From NCBI GenBank assembly GCA_902802795.1, contig CADCNI010000007.1, forward strand, positions 124,001-188,000: a stretch of 64,000 bases of DNA. Direction: 5' to 3'. A model generated the notes under the pieces. The model was not told the origin of the DNA, searched no databases, and worked only from the letters and a program-made list of their open reading frames with translations. Of this stretch, positions 1 through 7,149 are shown in pieces (within the stretch, counting starts at the first letter, position 1; the number at the start of each line of letters is the position of its first letter). A program made the translations under genes and the position numbers. This DNA is from an uncultured Ruminococcus sp. (lineage in GTDB: Bacteria > Bacillota > Clostridia > Oscillospirales > Acutalibacteraceae).

Positions 1-84
1 AAGCTGCAACACGTAATTTACATCGGTAAATAAGCTGACAAAAACGCTGTCTTTGGACTGCCGTTTCGCTGTCTCCTGTGCCAT
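1..84 (-). CDS. N-terminal fragment of an Rpn / PD-(D/E)XK nuclease-family protein
   Basis: This is the first 28 codons of a gene that runs off the left edge of the window. The start ATG is at 84 and is preceded by a purine-rich ribosome site (GGGAGAGG). The visible residues include DSVFVSLFTDVNYVLQL, which resembles the opening of Rpn-type proteins (PD-(D/E)XK nuclease-family transposase or recombination-promoting nuclease), where a D-x-V-F-x-x-L-F segment is followed by a leucine-rich helix. Such proteins are abundant as scattered copies in gut Clostridia. The catalytic core is outside the window, so activity cannot be judged. The family call rests only on this short N-terminal similarity. 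Confidence 0.55.
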   Translation of the reverse strand, partial: MAQETAKRQSKDSVFVSLFTDVNYVLQL

Positions 85-135
85 AGGAATCCTCTCCCTT
101 CTTTATACGCCCCCATCGACGCTCTCCCCAATTGA

Positions 136-164
136 ATTATACCATATTTTTATGTCATTTGCAA
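136..164 (-). promoter_or_regulatory. sigma-A type promoter for the Rpn-like gene
   Basis: Read on the minus strand there is TTGCAA, a 17-bp spacer, then a perfect TATAAT. It lies about 50 bp upstream of the ATG at 84. Confidence 0.7.
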
Positions 165-227
165 TATGCCGCAAAAAATCCCGTGTAAAAAATGCGCAAA
201 TGCCTCTCAGAAAAACATCCGTCAGGA

Positions 228-1433
228 TCACTTCTTTTTGCCGAACAAACTGAATTTCTTCGGCTTTGACGCGCCGTCTGCCGCCGTTTTTTCAAACATC
301 TCGGTGATCGCCTTGGCCAGCGCGCCGCTGTCGGTGGAGTCGGAGGTCTTGGCGGCGATTTCCTTAACGTTTTTCAGGAAGCTCGCGGCAAATTCCGACT
401 TGATGACCTTTCTCACCCAATCCACGTCCGTGATGGATTTTTTACCGAGATAGACTTGCTCAAAGGCATAAAGCGTTCCCTCACCGATGGCGGAAACGAA
501 GCTGCCCGCCACAATGGCGTTGATCACACTCGCGGCCAGATCAATGCCGGGAATCGCTTTCAACGCGCTGATAGCGGCTTTCGCCACCGTGCTGATGGCC
601 CCTGCCTCGATGATAGAGTTGAAAAACTGCTTGGACTGCTCGTCCTTGTTAATCTCGTAAAGCTGCGCCAGCGCGTTGATCTCCGCAATTTCGATGGGGG
701 ACAGCACCAGCGAATCGGCCAGCGGTATCGGCACCGCTCCCACGACCACCGCCGAAGCGGTCGCCACGCCGATAATTCCCTGCGCGAGCGCCCGTTTCCG
801 GTTCAGCCGGAACACGGCCACGTCGTGCTCGCCGGCTTTCACACCCTCAGGAAGCAGCTCGTTGGTCGCCTCAATCAGTTCGTCAATGCCGTCGGGCGGC
901 GCATAGGCGCTTTCGTTGAGCGTATAGGTGGAGGCCACCACGGGAATGACCTTGCGCAGATTCTTGGTATAGCGTTTTTGCCGCGCAAAGGCATTGTGTA
1001 CCATCTCGACGTTTTCGCTGCGTTCGGGGACGGAGTAGGATTTGGTAATCACCACGATCACCGGCACGCTCTCCCACATCGCGGTGGCGCGTGAAAGGCT
1101 GCGTATGGTTTCGGGAAACAGCTTGCGGGAAGTGCCGTCCACACAGAACCAGATCACGCTGATCTTTTTATCCCCGTCGGTTTCTTCCGCGCTCTCCTGC
1201 GACCATTTCTTCACCGCGTTGATGGCGCGCATTTCCTTGAAAACAGACGGCTCGAATCCCACCGTGTCGATAATCCGAAACGGTATCTTGTCGCTCTCGT
1301 AGATGGTCAGCCGATCGGTGGTTCCCGACGTTCCGTAGCCGGTTTCCGCCCGTTCCTCGCCCAGCACCGCGTTAATAAGCGTCGATTTACCTACGCCCGA
1401 ATTGCCGATGACCAGCACATTACCTCTTTCCAT
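228..1433 (-). CDS. membrane-associated GTPase, Era/EngA-like G domain with hydrophobic C-terminal domain
   Basis: A 401-residue P-loop GTPase. The G1 motif GNSGVGKST lies about ten residues in, a G3 motif DTVG follows at about residue 57, and a TKSY sequence provides G4. The second half (about residues 215-325) is Ala/Ile/Val-rich, with stretches such as GVATASAVVVGAVPIPLADS that are typical of DUF697-like C-terminal domains, which associate with membranes. The protein ends in a Lys-rich tail. The exact cellular role of these DUF697-type GTPases is not established, and nothing here assigns one. I start it at ATG 1433 because AAAGGAG is correctly spaced from that codon; a GTG three codons earlier lies inside the SD. 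It is a single gene with its own promoter. Confidence 0.8.
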   Translation of the reverse strand: MERGNVLVIGNSGVGKSTLINAVLGEERAETGYGTSGTTDRLTIYESDKIPFRIIDTVGFEPSVFKEMRAINAVKKWSQESAEETDGDKKISVIWFCVDGTSRKLFPETIRSLSRATAMWESVPVIVVITKSYSVPERSENVEMVHNAFARQKRYTKNLRKVIPVVASTYTLNESAYAPPDGIDELIEATNELLPEGVKAGEHDVAVFRLNRKRALAQGIIGVATASAVVVGAVPIPLADSLVLSPIEIAEINALAQLYEINKDEQSKQFFNSIIEAGAISTVAKAAISALKAIPGIDLAASVINAIVAGSFVSAIGEGTLYAFEQVYLGKKSITDVDWVRKVIKSEFAASFLKNVKEIAAKTSDSTDSGALAKAITEMFEKTAADGASKPKKFSLFGKKK

Positions 1434-1481
1434 CTGCCGCACTCCTTTCGGTTCTTTTGTCGGAACATTCCGGATACTTTT

Positions 1482-1510
1482 ATTATACTATACCCTCATC
1501 CAAATAACAA
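1482..1510 (-). promoter_or_regulatory. sigma-A type promoter for the GTPase gene
   Basis: On the minus strand TTGTTA, a 17-bp spacer and TATAAT lie about 50 bp upstream of the GTPase start. Confidence 0.65.
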
Positions 1511-1559
1511 GACCCGTTCATTAATTCGTAATGCGTAATTGATGAAGCATCCGACTCCG

Positions 1560-1718
1560 TTATTCTTTTTTCTCCCCTTCGAGCGTTTGCAGATATTTTC
1601 TCACAATGAGATTGATATACTGCGAGAAGGAGCGGTCATCTTCTTCCGCGAGTTTTTTGATTTTTTCAATGACATCATAATCCAATGTGATACTGACCTT
1701 TTGTTTCAATGGTTTCAA
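1560..1718 (-). CDS. small ribbon-helix-helix (Arc/MetJ-type) protein
   Basis: A 52-residue reading frame. It opens with Lys-rich residues and a short strand (KVSITLDYDV), then two helices (IEKIKKLAEEDDRSFSQYIN and a following LIVRKYL segment). This is the classic ribbon-helix-helix layout: a beta strand that enters the DNA major groove as a dimer, followed by a dimerising helix pair. Such proteins act as small repressors or antitoxins. The best start is TTG at 1718, six bases after GGGGTG; a GTG three codons earlier (1727) is the alternative. No toxin-like gene is next to it on the same strand, so an antitoxin role is not supported. It diverges from the gene at 1855, and the DNA between them could be its target (inference). 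Confidence 0.7.
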   Translation of the reverse strand: MKPLKQKVSITLDYDVIEKIKKLAEEDDRSFSQYINLIVRKYLQTLEGEKKE

Positions 1719-1802
1719 TGAAATCACCCCAACAAAATGATATTACAAAAACAGATAAAATACTTAATTAGAGCTTAAAGTAGTATAAAACCGCCTTTAC
1801 TC

Positions 1803-1831
1803 TTGACAAATCGGATTTTATCATGTATGGT
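1803..1831 (+). promoter_or_regulatory. promoter for the 1855 gene
   Basis: TTGACA, a 17-bp spacer and TATGGT lie just upstream of an AGGAGG ribosome site at 1841. The -35 is perfect and the -10 matches 4 of 6. Confidence 0.6.
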
Positions 1832-1854
1832 ATATTCACAAGGAGGTGAAAATA

Positions 1855-2187
1855 TTGGGCAATGCATTGGAAGAAACGCTAATTATCGTTCCCCAGATCG
1901 CGTATAAGATCGGCAGATCGGCACGCATGATGATCAAACACAATCGCATGGAGGAACTTCCCCATCTGAATCGGTTCATCGGCTACTACATCATGGATGA
2001 TATTCTGTCAATTCGCCCGCGCCTGCTCATGGCGCTGGAAAGGGAAGGCTATCACACTGAAAAACAAAAGTTGACGTTTATCTTGACACAGCTCTATGCA
2101 TTCATTCAGGACGACGCGTTTGAATGGGACGACCCGGACGAGGACGACCCGCTCGAAAGCGCCCCGGAAGAAAACGAACAACCATAA
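1855..2187 (+). CDS. hypothetical protein with acidic C-terminal tail
   Basis: A 110-residue protein that I do not recognise. Residues 1 to about 85 look alpha-helical and basic (a patch around KIGRSARMMIKHNRM), with no signal peptide or clear membrane span. The last 25 residues are almost entirely Asp, Glu and Pro, as in soluble tails that bind basic partners. I choose TTG at 1855 because AGGAGG at 1841-1846 is eight bases upstream; the GTG at 1846 overlaps the SD itself. A strong promoter precedes it, and it diverges from the ribbon-helix-helix gene at 1718. A small repeat element begins immediately after its stop codon, so its original terminator has probably been displaced. Confidence 0.6.
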   Translation: MGNALEETLIIVPQIAYKIGRSARMMIKHNRMEELPHLNRFIGYYIMDDILSIRPRLLMALEREGYHTEKQKLTFILTQLYAFIQDDAFEWDDPDEDDPLESAPEENEQP

Positions 2188-2345
2188 TACTAATTGTCAA
2201 TCAAAAGTAGACATGATTTGCGGTCTATTTCGCGCCCTGCTTCGTCTTCCTCCTAGGCGGGCGCCAGCCCGCCGTCGTCGTCATCCTCGCATGACACGAA
2301 ATATCCTCGCAAATCATTTGTCTACTTTCAATCGACAATTAGTAT
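2188..2345. mobile_element. MITE-like element, copy 1 (hairpin core, 36-bp inverted ends)
   Basis: A non-coding element with long imperfect terminal inverted repeats. The left end begins TACTAATTGTC and the right end finishes GACAATTAGTA; the arms pair over about 36 bases through AAAGTAGACA and GATTTGCG. The centre holds CCTAGG followed by a hairpin GGCGGGC-GCCA-GCCCGCC and a GTCGTC repeat. The same core, with a T-A pair replacing one C-G pair, occurs at 22445-22550 and 41383-41493, although those copies have different ends. No transposase is encoded, so it would need mobilisation in trans. It sits between two converging genes. Confidence 0.75.
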
Positions 2346-2396
2346 AAAAAACGCATACGGTAATTCTTTGCTCATGAATTCACCGTATGCGTTTTT
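2346..2396 (-). terminator. intrinsic terminator after the anti-sigma gene
   Basis: A 15-bp stem (AAAAACGCATACGGT pairing with its complement) with a loop of about 20 bases and a T-run on the minus strand. It directly follows the stop at 2395. It also has an A/T run on the plus strand and could serve the converging gene at 1855. Confidence 0.85.
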
Positions 2397-2874
2397 ATTG
2401 CTGCGAAGAATCCTCCGTATCGTTCTTCTGCAAATCAGAATCCGAAACGCGGTTGGTTTTGGCGCTGTCCTCCGCGCCCTGTTCCGCATCGTAAAAGGCA
2501 TCGTCACATTCCGCGACCTGCGCCGTTTCTTCATAGGCCGCTTTGTCATTCATCGGCCCCGCCGAGCCGCAGCGCATGGAACCGGCCAACAGCACCATCA
2601 CCAATCCGCTGCCCACAACGAACACCGCCACAGCCGCTGCCGCTATTCCCAGCGTTTTGTACCATGCCGGGCCGGATTTCTTCGGCACAGCCGCCGCGTC
2701 TGCCGTCAGAGGATATTCGTCCTCCCCGCCGAAAAACTGCTCATAGCTTTCGGTGGGTTCATTGGCGACAATCCTTGCGGCCAGCGCGTCAAAAGGCGGT
2801 ATCGGCGTATCGGCCGCCGCATGAATGCTTTCGTACAGCTTTTTTTCAAACAGATCGCTGTTTTCTGTCAACAT
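2395..2874 (-). CDS. anti-sigma factor-like single-pass membrane protein
   Basis: A 159-residue protein encoded 13 bp downstream of an ECF sigma gene, which is the usual position of its anti-sigma partner. About 65 cytoplasmic residues come first, then one transmembrane helix (roughly residues 74-97, LGIAAAAVAVFVVGSGLVMV), then an outside segment rich in Asp, Glu, Ser and Gln. No canonical zinc anti-sigma motif (HxxxCxxC) is present, so if it binds the sigma factor it does so with a divergent N-terminal domain. ATG 2874 has an AAAGGAGG site at ideal spacing. The role is inferred from position and topology, not from a recognised domain. Confidence 0.65.
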   Translation of the reverse strand: MLTENSDLFEKKLYESIHAAADTPIPPFDALAARIVANEPTESYEQFFGGEDEYPLTADAAAVPKKSGPAWYKTLGIAAAAVAVFVVGSGLVMVLLAGSMRCGSAGPMNDKAAYEETAQVAECDDAFYDAEQGAEDSAKTNRVSDSDLQKNDTEDSSQQ

Positions 2875-2887
2875 GCACCGCCTCCTT

Positions 2888-3412
2888 TCAGAAATTGCCG
2901 CCGAGCATGACTTTCAGCTTCTTGATGGCCTCCGCGTGCCGCCACTTGACGGTTCCCAGCGGAATACGCAGAAGTTCCGCGATTTCCCGCAGAGGCAGTC
3001 CCGACACGGCATGCAGCGACACCACCTGCCGTTCGTCCTCCGAGAGCCTCGCCATCGCCTGTGTGACAAGCTGCGCGTCCAGCACCCGGTCTTCCGCGCT
3101 GTGCGAATCGGCAAGCGTTTCGGGTAGTTCCTCCGTCGGCACGCTGTTCTTGGCGCGGTAGGTCAGCGCCAACCGTCCCGCGATTTTATAAACCCACGAT
3201 TTACCGTATCCCGAAGGCACAAACTTCGGCGCGTATTTATACACCCGCAAAAAGGTATCCTGCGCCAGATCCTCCGCGGCGTGAGGGTCGCCCACCATCG
3301 ACAGCAGATAGCCGTATATCTCGCGGTACATCCCGCTGTATAACGCTTCGAGGGCGTGCATATCCCCCGCCGCAACCGACAGTATCAGTTCATCGGCAGC
3401 CCGCTGCTCCAT
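2888..3412 (-). CDS. ECF-subfamily RNA polymerase sigma factor
   Basis: A 174-residue sigma factor with only regions 2 and 4. Region 2 contains the core-binding segment (EDLAQDTFLRVYKY) and the linker is short. Region 4 holds a helix-turn-helix (about residues 140-160, LPLREIAELLRIPLGTVKWR), which reads the -35 element. The length is normal for the family. ATG 3412 is seven bases after AGGAGGG. Together with the membrane protein downstream it should form a stress- or envelope-responsive switch that is released when the anti-sigma is inactivated. The inducing signal and regulon cannot be read from this window. Confidence 0.9.
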   Translation of the reverse strand: MEQRAADELILSVAAGDMHALEALYSGMYREIYGYLLSMVGDPHAAEDLAQDTFLRVYKYAPKFVPSGYGKSWVYKIAGRLALTYRAKNSVPTEELPETLADSHSAEDRVLDAQLVTQAMARLSEDERQVVSLHAVSGLPLREIAELLRIPLGTVKWRHAEAIKKLKVMLGGNF

Positions 3413-3493
3413 GGTAATCCCTCCTATATGATAAAACTTCGCAAACGCGGATTTGGTTGGAATGGGTTTTAATCTTTTTCGGGAAAAATATTT

Positions 3494-4333
3494 TTAATAT
3501 TTTTCGAGAAAACTGTGTTCCACTCCGTCCGCCTTATACCCCGGCATAGTGTCAAGACAAACGGCGTGAATGCTGTTGAAAATACTCTTTTCAATCAGGG
3601 GATTGCTCTTTTTGAGCTGCATGAGAAGCTGCTTGACTTCCTGCCTCTTGGAACTGCCGTGGCCGTCCTCCGACGCGGCAATATTCTCGGTGAAGCGGCA
3701 GGCGCATTGAATGAAAGTCAGCCCGTTGTAGCGCCTCCACGCGATAATATCCTGCTCATGCACCATGTAAAGCGGTCGGATGAGGGTCATCCCCTCAAAA
3801 TTGTCGCTGTGCAGCTTGGGCAGCATGGCTTGCAGCTGGGAACCGTAAAACATACCGATCAATGTGGTTTCAATCACATCGTTAAAATGATGTCCCAGCG
3901 CGATTTTATTGCACCCCAGCGCCTTGGCCTTACTGTAGAGATGCCCCCGCCGCATACGGGCGCAGAGGTAACAGGGATTTTTGACGGTCTTGTTCGCCAC
4001 GCGGAAAATATCGGTTTCAAACACCGTAACAGGCAGGTGCAGCAGCGCGGCGTTGTCCTCGATCTGTCGGCGGTTGACGGCATTATACCCCGGGTCCATC
4101 ACCAGATAGACCAGTTCAAACGGCACATTGCCGAAGCGCTGCAGCAGTTCCATCATCTTCGCCAGCAGCATGGAATCCTTGCCGCCCGAAATGCACACGG
4201 CGATTTTGTCGCCCTTTTCGATCAGCTGATAGCGGTTGATGGCGGTCAGAAAGGGCTGCCACAGCGTATGGCGGTATTTCTTGATGATGCTCCGCTCGAT
4301 TCTGACGAGCGGTTCCAGTTCTTTCTCTGCCAT
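3494..4333 (-). CDS. TtcA/TilS-family ATP pyrophosphatase (tRNA 2-thiolation type)
   Basis: A 279-residue PP-loop enzyme. The ATP pyrophosphatase motif SGGKDS lies near residue 50, followed by the conserved CYLCARMRRG, whose two cysteines could hold a 4Fe-4S cluster or carry sulfur as in TtcA, and GHHFNDVIETTL. TtcA adenylates cytidine-32 of tRNA and replaces its oxygen with sulfur. A third cysteine cluster (CAC) falls about 100 residues later, as expected for the iron-sulfur site. The start may be ATG 4333 or the TTG at 4342 that abuts the upstream stop; neither has a good SD, so translation is probably coupled to the debranching enzyme upstream. The exact tRNA substrate is inferred from the family. 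Confidence 0.8.
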   Translation of the reverse strand: MAEKELEPLVRIERSIIKKYRHTLWQPFLTAINRYQLIEKGDKIAVCISGGKDSMLLAKMMELLQRFGNVPFELVYLVMDPGYNAVNRRQIEDNAALLHLPVTVFETDIFRVANKTVKNPCYLCARMRRGHLYSKAKALGCNKIALGHHFNDVIETTLIGMFYGSQLQAMLPKLHSDNFEGMTLIRPLYMVHEQDIIAWRRYNGLTFIQCACRFTENIAASEDGHGSSKRQEVKQLLMQLKKSNPLIEKSIFNSIHAVCLDTMPGYKADGVEHSFLEKY

Positions 4334-4342
4334 TTCTGTCAA

Positions 4343-6412
4343 TTATTGCTCGAGAGGCTCGTTCTTTTCGGGATTCTGTCCCGGCTTGCGCAAATAAGGC
4401 AGCACATCCTCGGTGTAGGCGCGCAGCAGTTCGCCCACGCTCCACGCCTGCGTGAAGCAGCCGCGCGAGGTGCAGGTAAAGTCGCCGTCAAAGATTTCCG
4501 CCACACCGTTGATGCAGCCGTCGCTCATGTGGTCGAGGTAGCGCGAGCAGATATCCTTCGCGCGCCGGATGGCATAGGGAGAATGGTCGTACACCTTGCA
4601 GAAAGCGGAAATGTAGCCGCCCATCAGGAAGCCCCAGCTCGTACCCATGTGATACGCGCCGTCGCGCTTGATGAGCTTGCCGATGTAGTGGGACCGGTAT
4701 TCGGGGTCATACTGGGACAGCGAACGCAGACCGTAAGTGGTAAAGAGGTGCTTGCTGACCACATTCACAATCGAGCGCTCCTTGGCGCGGTCGAGCATGG
4801 TGTAAGGCAGCGACACCGCATAAATCTGGTTGGGACGGATTCTGTCCTCACAGGGGTCAGCCACGTCATAGAGATAGCCGCCGTCCGCGTTCCAGAATTT
4901 CTGCACAAAGGATTTCTTGACCTTCTCCGCGAGTTCCGTGTAATGCGAACCGTCCCTGTCGAATTTTTCACACAGCATTTCCATGACCTTCAGCGCGTTG
5001 TACCACAGGGCATTGATTTCGACGGGTTTGCCGTGACGGGGCGTGACCACCCAATCGCCCACACGCACATCCATCCATGTGATCTGATCCTTTTCGCTGC
5101 CGCCGCGCACCAGACCGTCCGCGTCCATGCCAATGGAGAAATCCGTGCCGTGTTCATAGGCATAAATGATATTTTTCAGCACAGGGAAGATTTCATTCTT
5201 AATAAACGCGTCGTTTTCCTCTTTGCCGGTGTAGTGCAGATAACGCTCCACGGCGTAGAAATACCAGAGGGACGCGTCCATCGTGTTGTACATCGGCTCG
5301 TCCTCCGCCGACGCGGGGAAGACATTGGGAATCAAGCCGTTCTTTTCGTACATCGCAAAGGATTTGAGAATCTTTTCGCAGTCGTCAAAACGGCGGGTAC
5401 AGAGGGTCAGTCCGGTCATGGCGATCATGGTGTCACGGCCCCAGTCGGTGAACCACGGGAAGCCCGCGAGAATCGTTTTCAGCCCCGTGGATTTGCGGTC
5501 TACGATAAACGCGTCCGCCGCCCATGTGAGATGAGTGGAGAAAATATCGCGGTTGGGATTGCGTTTGATGATGTTGTACATACGCTCAGTGTAGCTTCTC
5601 ACGAGTTCAAAGCCGTTCTTGGCGGTAATGTCCTCGTCCTCGGTGGAGCAGATGACATAGAATTTCTTAGTCTCGTTGGGATTAACCGTAATCACCGCGT
5701 CATAGGGCGTGTACTGCGTGTCGAGTCCGCCAAAGCCGTTGCGGGAATCAATGGCGAGAAGCTGATTTTCCTCCGCGATAAAGGTGGGATTGGCCATGCT
5801 GGTGGGAAGCAGCGAACGGTCGGAAAATTCGCCCTCGCTAATGTAGAATTTGACATTGAAACTGGCATCGTCCGTGCGGCTGACCAGCATGGTTCTGCCG
5901 TAAACCGACGAGCGGAACTTGCGGATGCTCTCCGGCGAATTGACGCGGTCGATGGGACGCATGGCAAAGAGCGGCGTAACGGTAATCGTGGTGGGTTCGG
6001 TCGCTCCGGTGACAGTGTAGCACACCGCGACGGTATTTTTGCCGTATTCCATGGCAATGGTCTTTTCAATGGAGATTTCGTCGGTCTGGTAGCAATAGGT
6101 CGGCACGATATCCACCTTGAACTGCTCCAGATAACGATAGCCCGCCTTTTCTTCGCCCACAAACTGCTGGCACGCCAGATCAAAGGTGCGGTCGCCGCAG
6201 GTAACAGTCTCCTGCACCTTGGAAAGGATATTCACGCGGTTCACGGGGGGATTGAGCGACGCCACCAGATAGCCCGTGTGAATGCGCGCGGTGTCTCCGA
6301 TGACCGTGCCGCCCGAAAAGCTGCCGAGTCCGTTGGTAAGCAGCCATTCCCGCTCATAGCCCTGCTCAAGCGTGCGCCAGTTGCTTTTACCCAATGTATA
6401 TTTTGTATGCAT
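4343..6412 (-). CDS. amylo-alpha-1,6-glucosidase (glycogen debranching enzyme, GH133 type)
   Basis: A 689-residue cytoplasmic enzyme that removes alpha-1,6 branch residues from glycogen or limit dextrins. The N-terminal beta-rich GDE_N domain covers about residues 15-250 (opening EWLLTNGLGSFSGGT), and the catalytic (alpha/alpha)6 GDE_C domain covers about 285-670. The signature FPWFTDWGRDTMIAM at 318-332 marks the active-site cleft. There is no signal peptide, so it acts on internal polymer or imported dextrins. ATG 6412 follows AAGGACGG. It is back to back with the MarR-GlgB operon and lies immediately upstream of the TtcA-like gene. The length is normal for bacterial and archaeal members. 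Confidence 0.9.
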   Translation of the reverse strand: MHTKYTLGKSNWRTLEQGYEREWLLTNGLGSFSGGTVIGDTARIHTGYLVASLNPPVNRVNILSKVQETVTCGDRTFDLACQQFVGEEKAGYRYLEQFKVDIVPTYCYQTDEISIEKTIAMEYGKNTVAVCYTVTGATEPTTITVTPLFAMRPIDRVNSPESIRKFRSSVYGRTMLVSRTDDASFNVKFYISEGEFSDRSLLPTSMANPTFIAEENQLLAIDSRNGFGGLDTQYTPYDAVITVNPNETKKFYVICSTEDEDITAKNGFELVRSYTERMYNIIKRNPNRDIFSTHLTWAADAFIVDRKSTGLKTILAGFPWFTDWGRDTMIAMTGLTLCTRRFDDCEKILKSFAMYEKNGLIPNVFPASAEDEPMYNTMDASLWYFYAVERYLHYTGKEENDAFIKNEIFPVLKNIIYAYEHGTDFSIGMDADGLVRGGSEKDQITWMDVRVGDWVVTPRHGKPVEINALWYNALKVMEMLCEKFDRDGSHYTELAEKVKKSFVQKFWNADGGYLYDVADPCEDRIRPNQIYAVSLPYTMLDRAKERSIVNVVSKHLFTTYGLRSLSQYDPEYRSHYIGKLIKRDGAYHMGTSWGFLMGGYISAFCKVYDHSPYAIRRAKDICSRYLDHMSDGCINGVAEIFDGDFTCTSRGCFTQAWSVGELLRAYTEDVLPYLRKPGQNPEKNEPLEQ

Positions 6413-6549
6413 ATTTGATAACCGTCCTTATGTTGAAAGATGAATTTTATTGATTATACCATAATCGGCGCGATATCTCAACCGAAAGACGGCATTTTTT
6501 TGTTTTGTTCTCTTATTTTTTACAATTTCATGTTTTTTCCGCCATACAC

Positions 6550-6577
6550 TTGACTTTTCCGGGGAATATGATATAAT
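6550..6577 (+). promoter_or_regulatory. promoter of the MarR-glgB operon
   Basis: TTGACT, a 16-bp spacer and a perfect TATAAT. Transcription would start close to the inverted repeat at 6590-6620. Confidence 0.75.
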
Positions 6578-6589
6578 TCATTCAGAAAC

Positions 6590-6620
6590 AGTTTCATTGA
6601 GAAATATTTCAATCGAAACT
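6590..6620 (+). promoter_or_regulatory. inverted-repeat operator, probable MarR autoregulatory site
   Basis: AGTTTCATTGA and TTCAATCGAAACT form an imperfect 12-bp inverted repeat centred at about 6605, with an inner GAAATATTTC palindrome. It lies just downstream of the -10 and just upstream of the MarR gene, where binding would block initiation or elongation. Binding by this particular MarR protein is an inference. Confidence 0.65.
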
Positions 6621-6648
6621 ATTCAAATCGGAAAGGAGGCACTTCCGC

Positions 6649-7125
6649 GTGAATTTTGACGCTACCCTGATTTACTGGCACCGGCTCAACAAGCTGTACG
6701 ACCTGCTGCGGGAAGAATTGCTCAAACAATTCGGCATTACGCAGATCGAGAGCGAAATTCTGGTCTATCTCGCCTTTCATGAAGCATTCGGTGAAGCGGG
6801 GGGCGATACCGCCAGCGATATCGCGGAGAGCCGCATTTTATCCAAATCCAATGTCTCCAAAGGCGTGTATTCGCTCATGAAAAAAGGCTTTCTCGTGGGG
6901 GAACAGGACGAACGCGACCGCCGCGTGACGCATCTGAAGCTGACGGAGAACGCCAACCGCGACTTAGTGGTCAGCGAGGTCAACCAGATGAACGACCGGT
7001 TCAACCGCCTGATTTCCGAAGGCATTCCGCACGGAGAACTGCAACAGTTGGTGGAAACCGAGCGCAAGCTTTCGGAAAACGCCGCGCGGGCGATTTCACA
7101 AAAATTGTATCACAGCGACAATTAA
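6649..7125 (+). CDS. MarR-family transcriptional regulator
   Basis: A 158-residue winged-helix protein. Dimerisation helices lie at both ends, the DNA-recognition region is SKSNVSKGVYSLMKKGFL (about residues 64-81), and the wing contains DERDRRVTHLKLT, the standard MarR D-x-R-D-x-R signature. The start is GTG 6649, nine bases after AAAGGAGG. It is followed by glgB after about 20 bp, so the two are co-transcribed from the promoter at 6550. The palindrome in its own leader suggests autorepression. Control of a glycogen branching enzyme by a MarR protein is unusual; a sugar phosphate or another metabolite could be the ligand, but nothing in the sequence names it. Confidence 0.9.
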   Translation: MNFDATLIYWHRLNKLYDLLREELLKQFGITQIESEILVYLAFHEAFGEAGGDTASDIAESRILSKSNVSKGVYSLMKKGFLVGEQDERDRRVTHLKLTENANRDLVVSEVNQMNDRFNRLISEGIPHGELQQLVETERKLSENAARAISQKLYHSDN

Positions 7126-7149
7126 CACAACGACAAGGAGGAAAAATTG

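Noticed and set aside
1560..1718. Toxin-antitoxin module around the ribbon-helix-helix gene
   Set aside because: No toxin-like gene adjoins it on the same strand; the upstream neighbour is divergent and the downstream one is the GTPase.
3515..6418. A 967-codon open frame on the plus strand
   Set aside because: It lies exactly opposite the TtcA-like and debranching-enzyme genes, which have clear catalytic motifs. It has a His/Arg-rich composition typical of an antisense shadow in GC-rich DNA, and no ribosome site.
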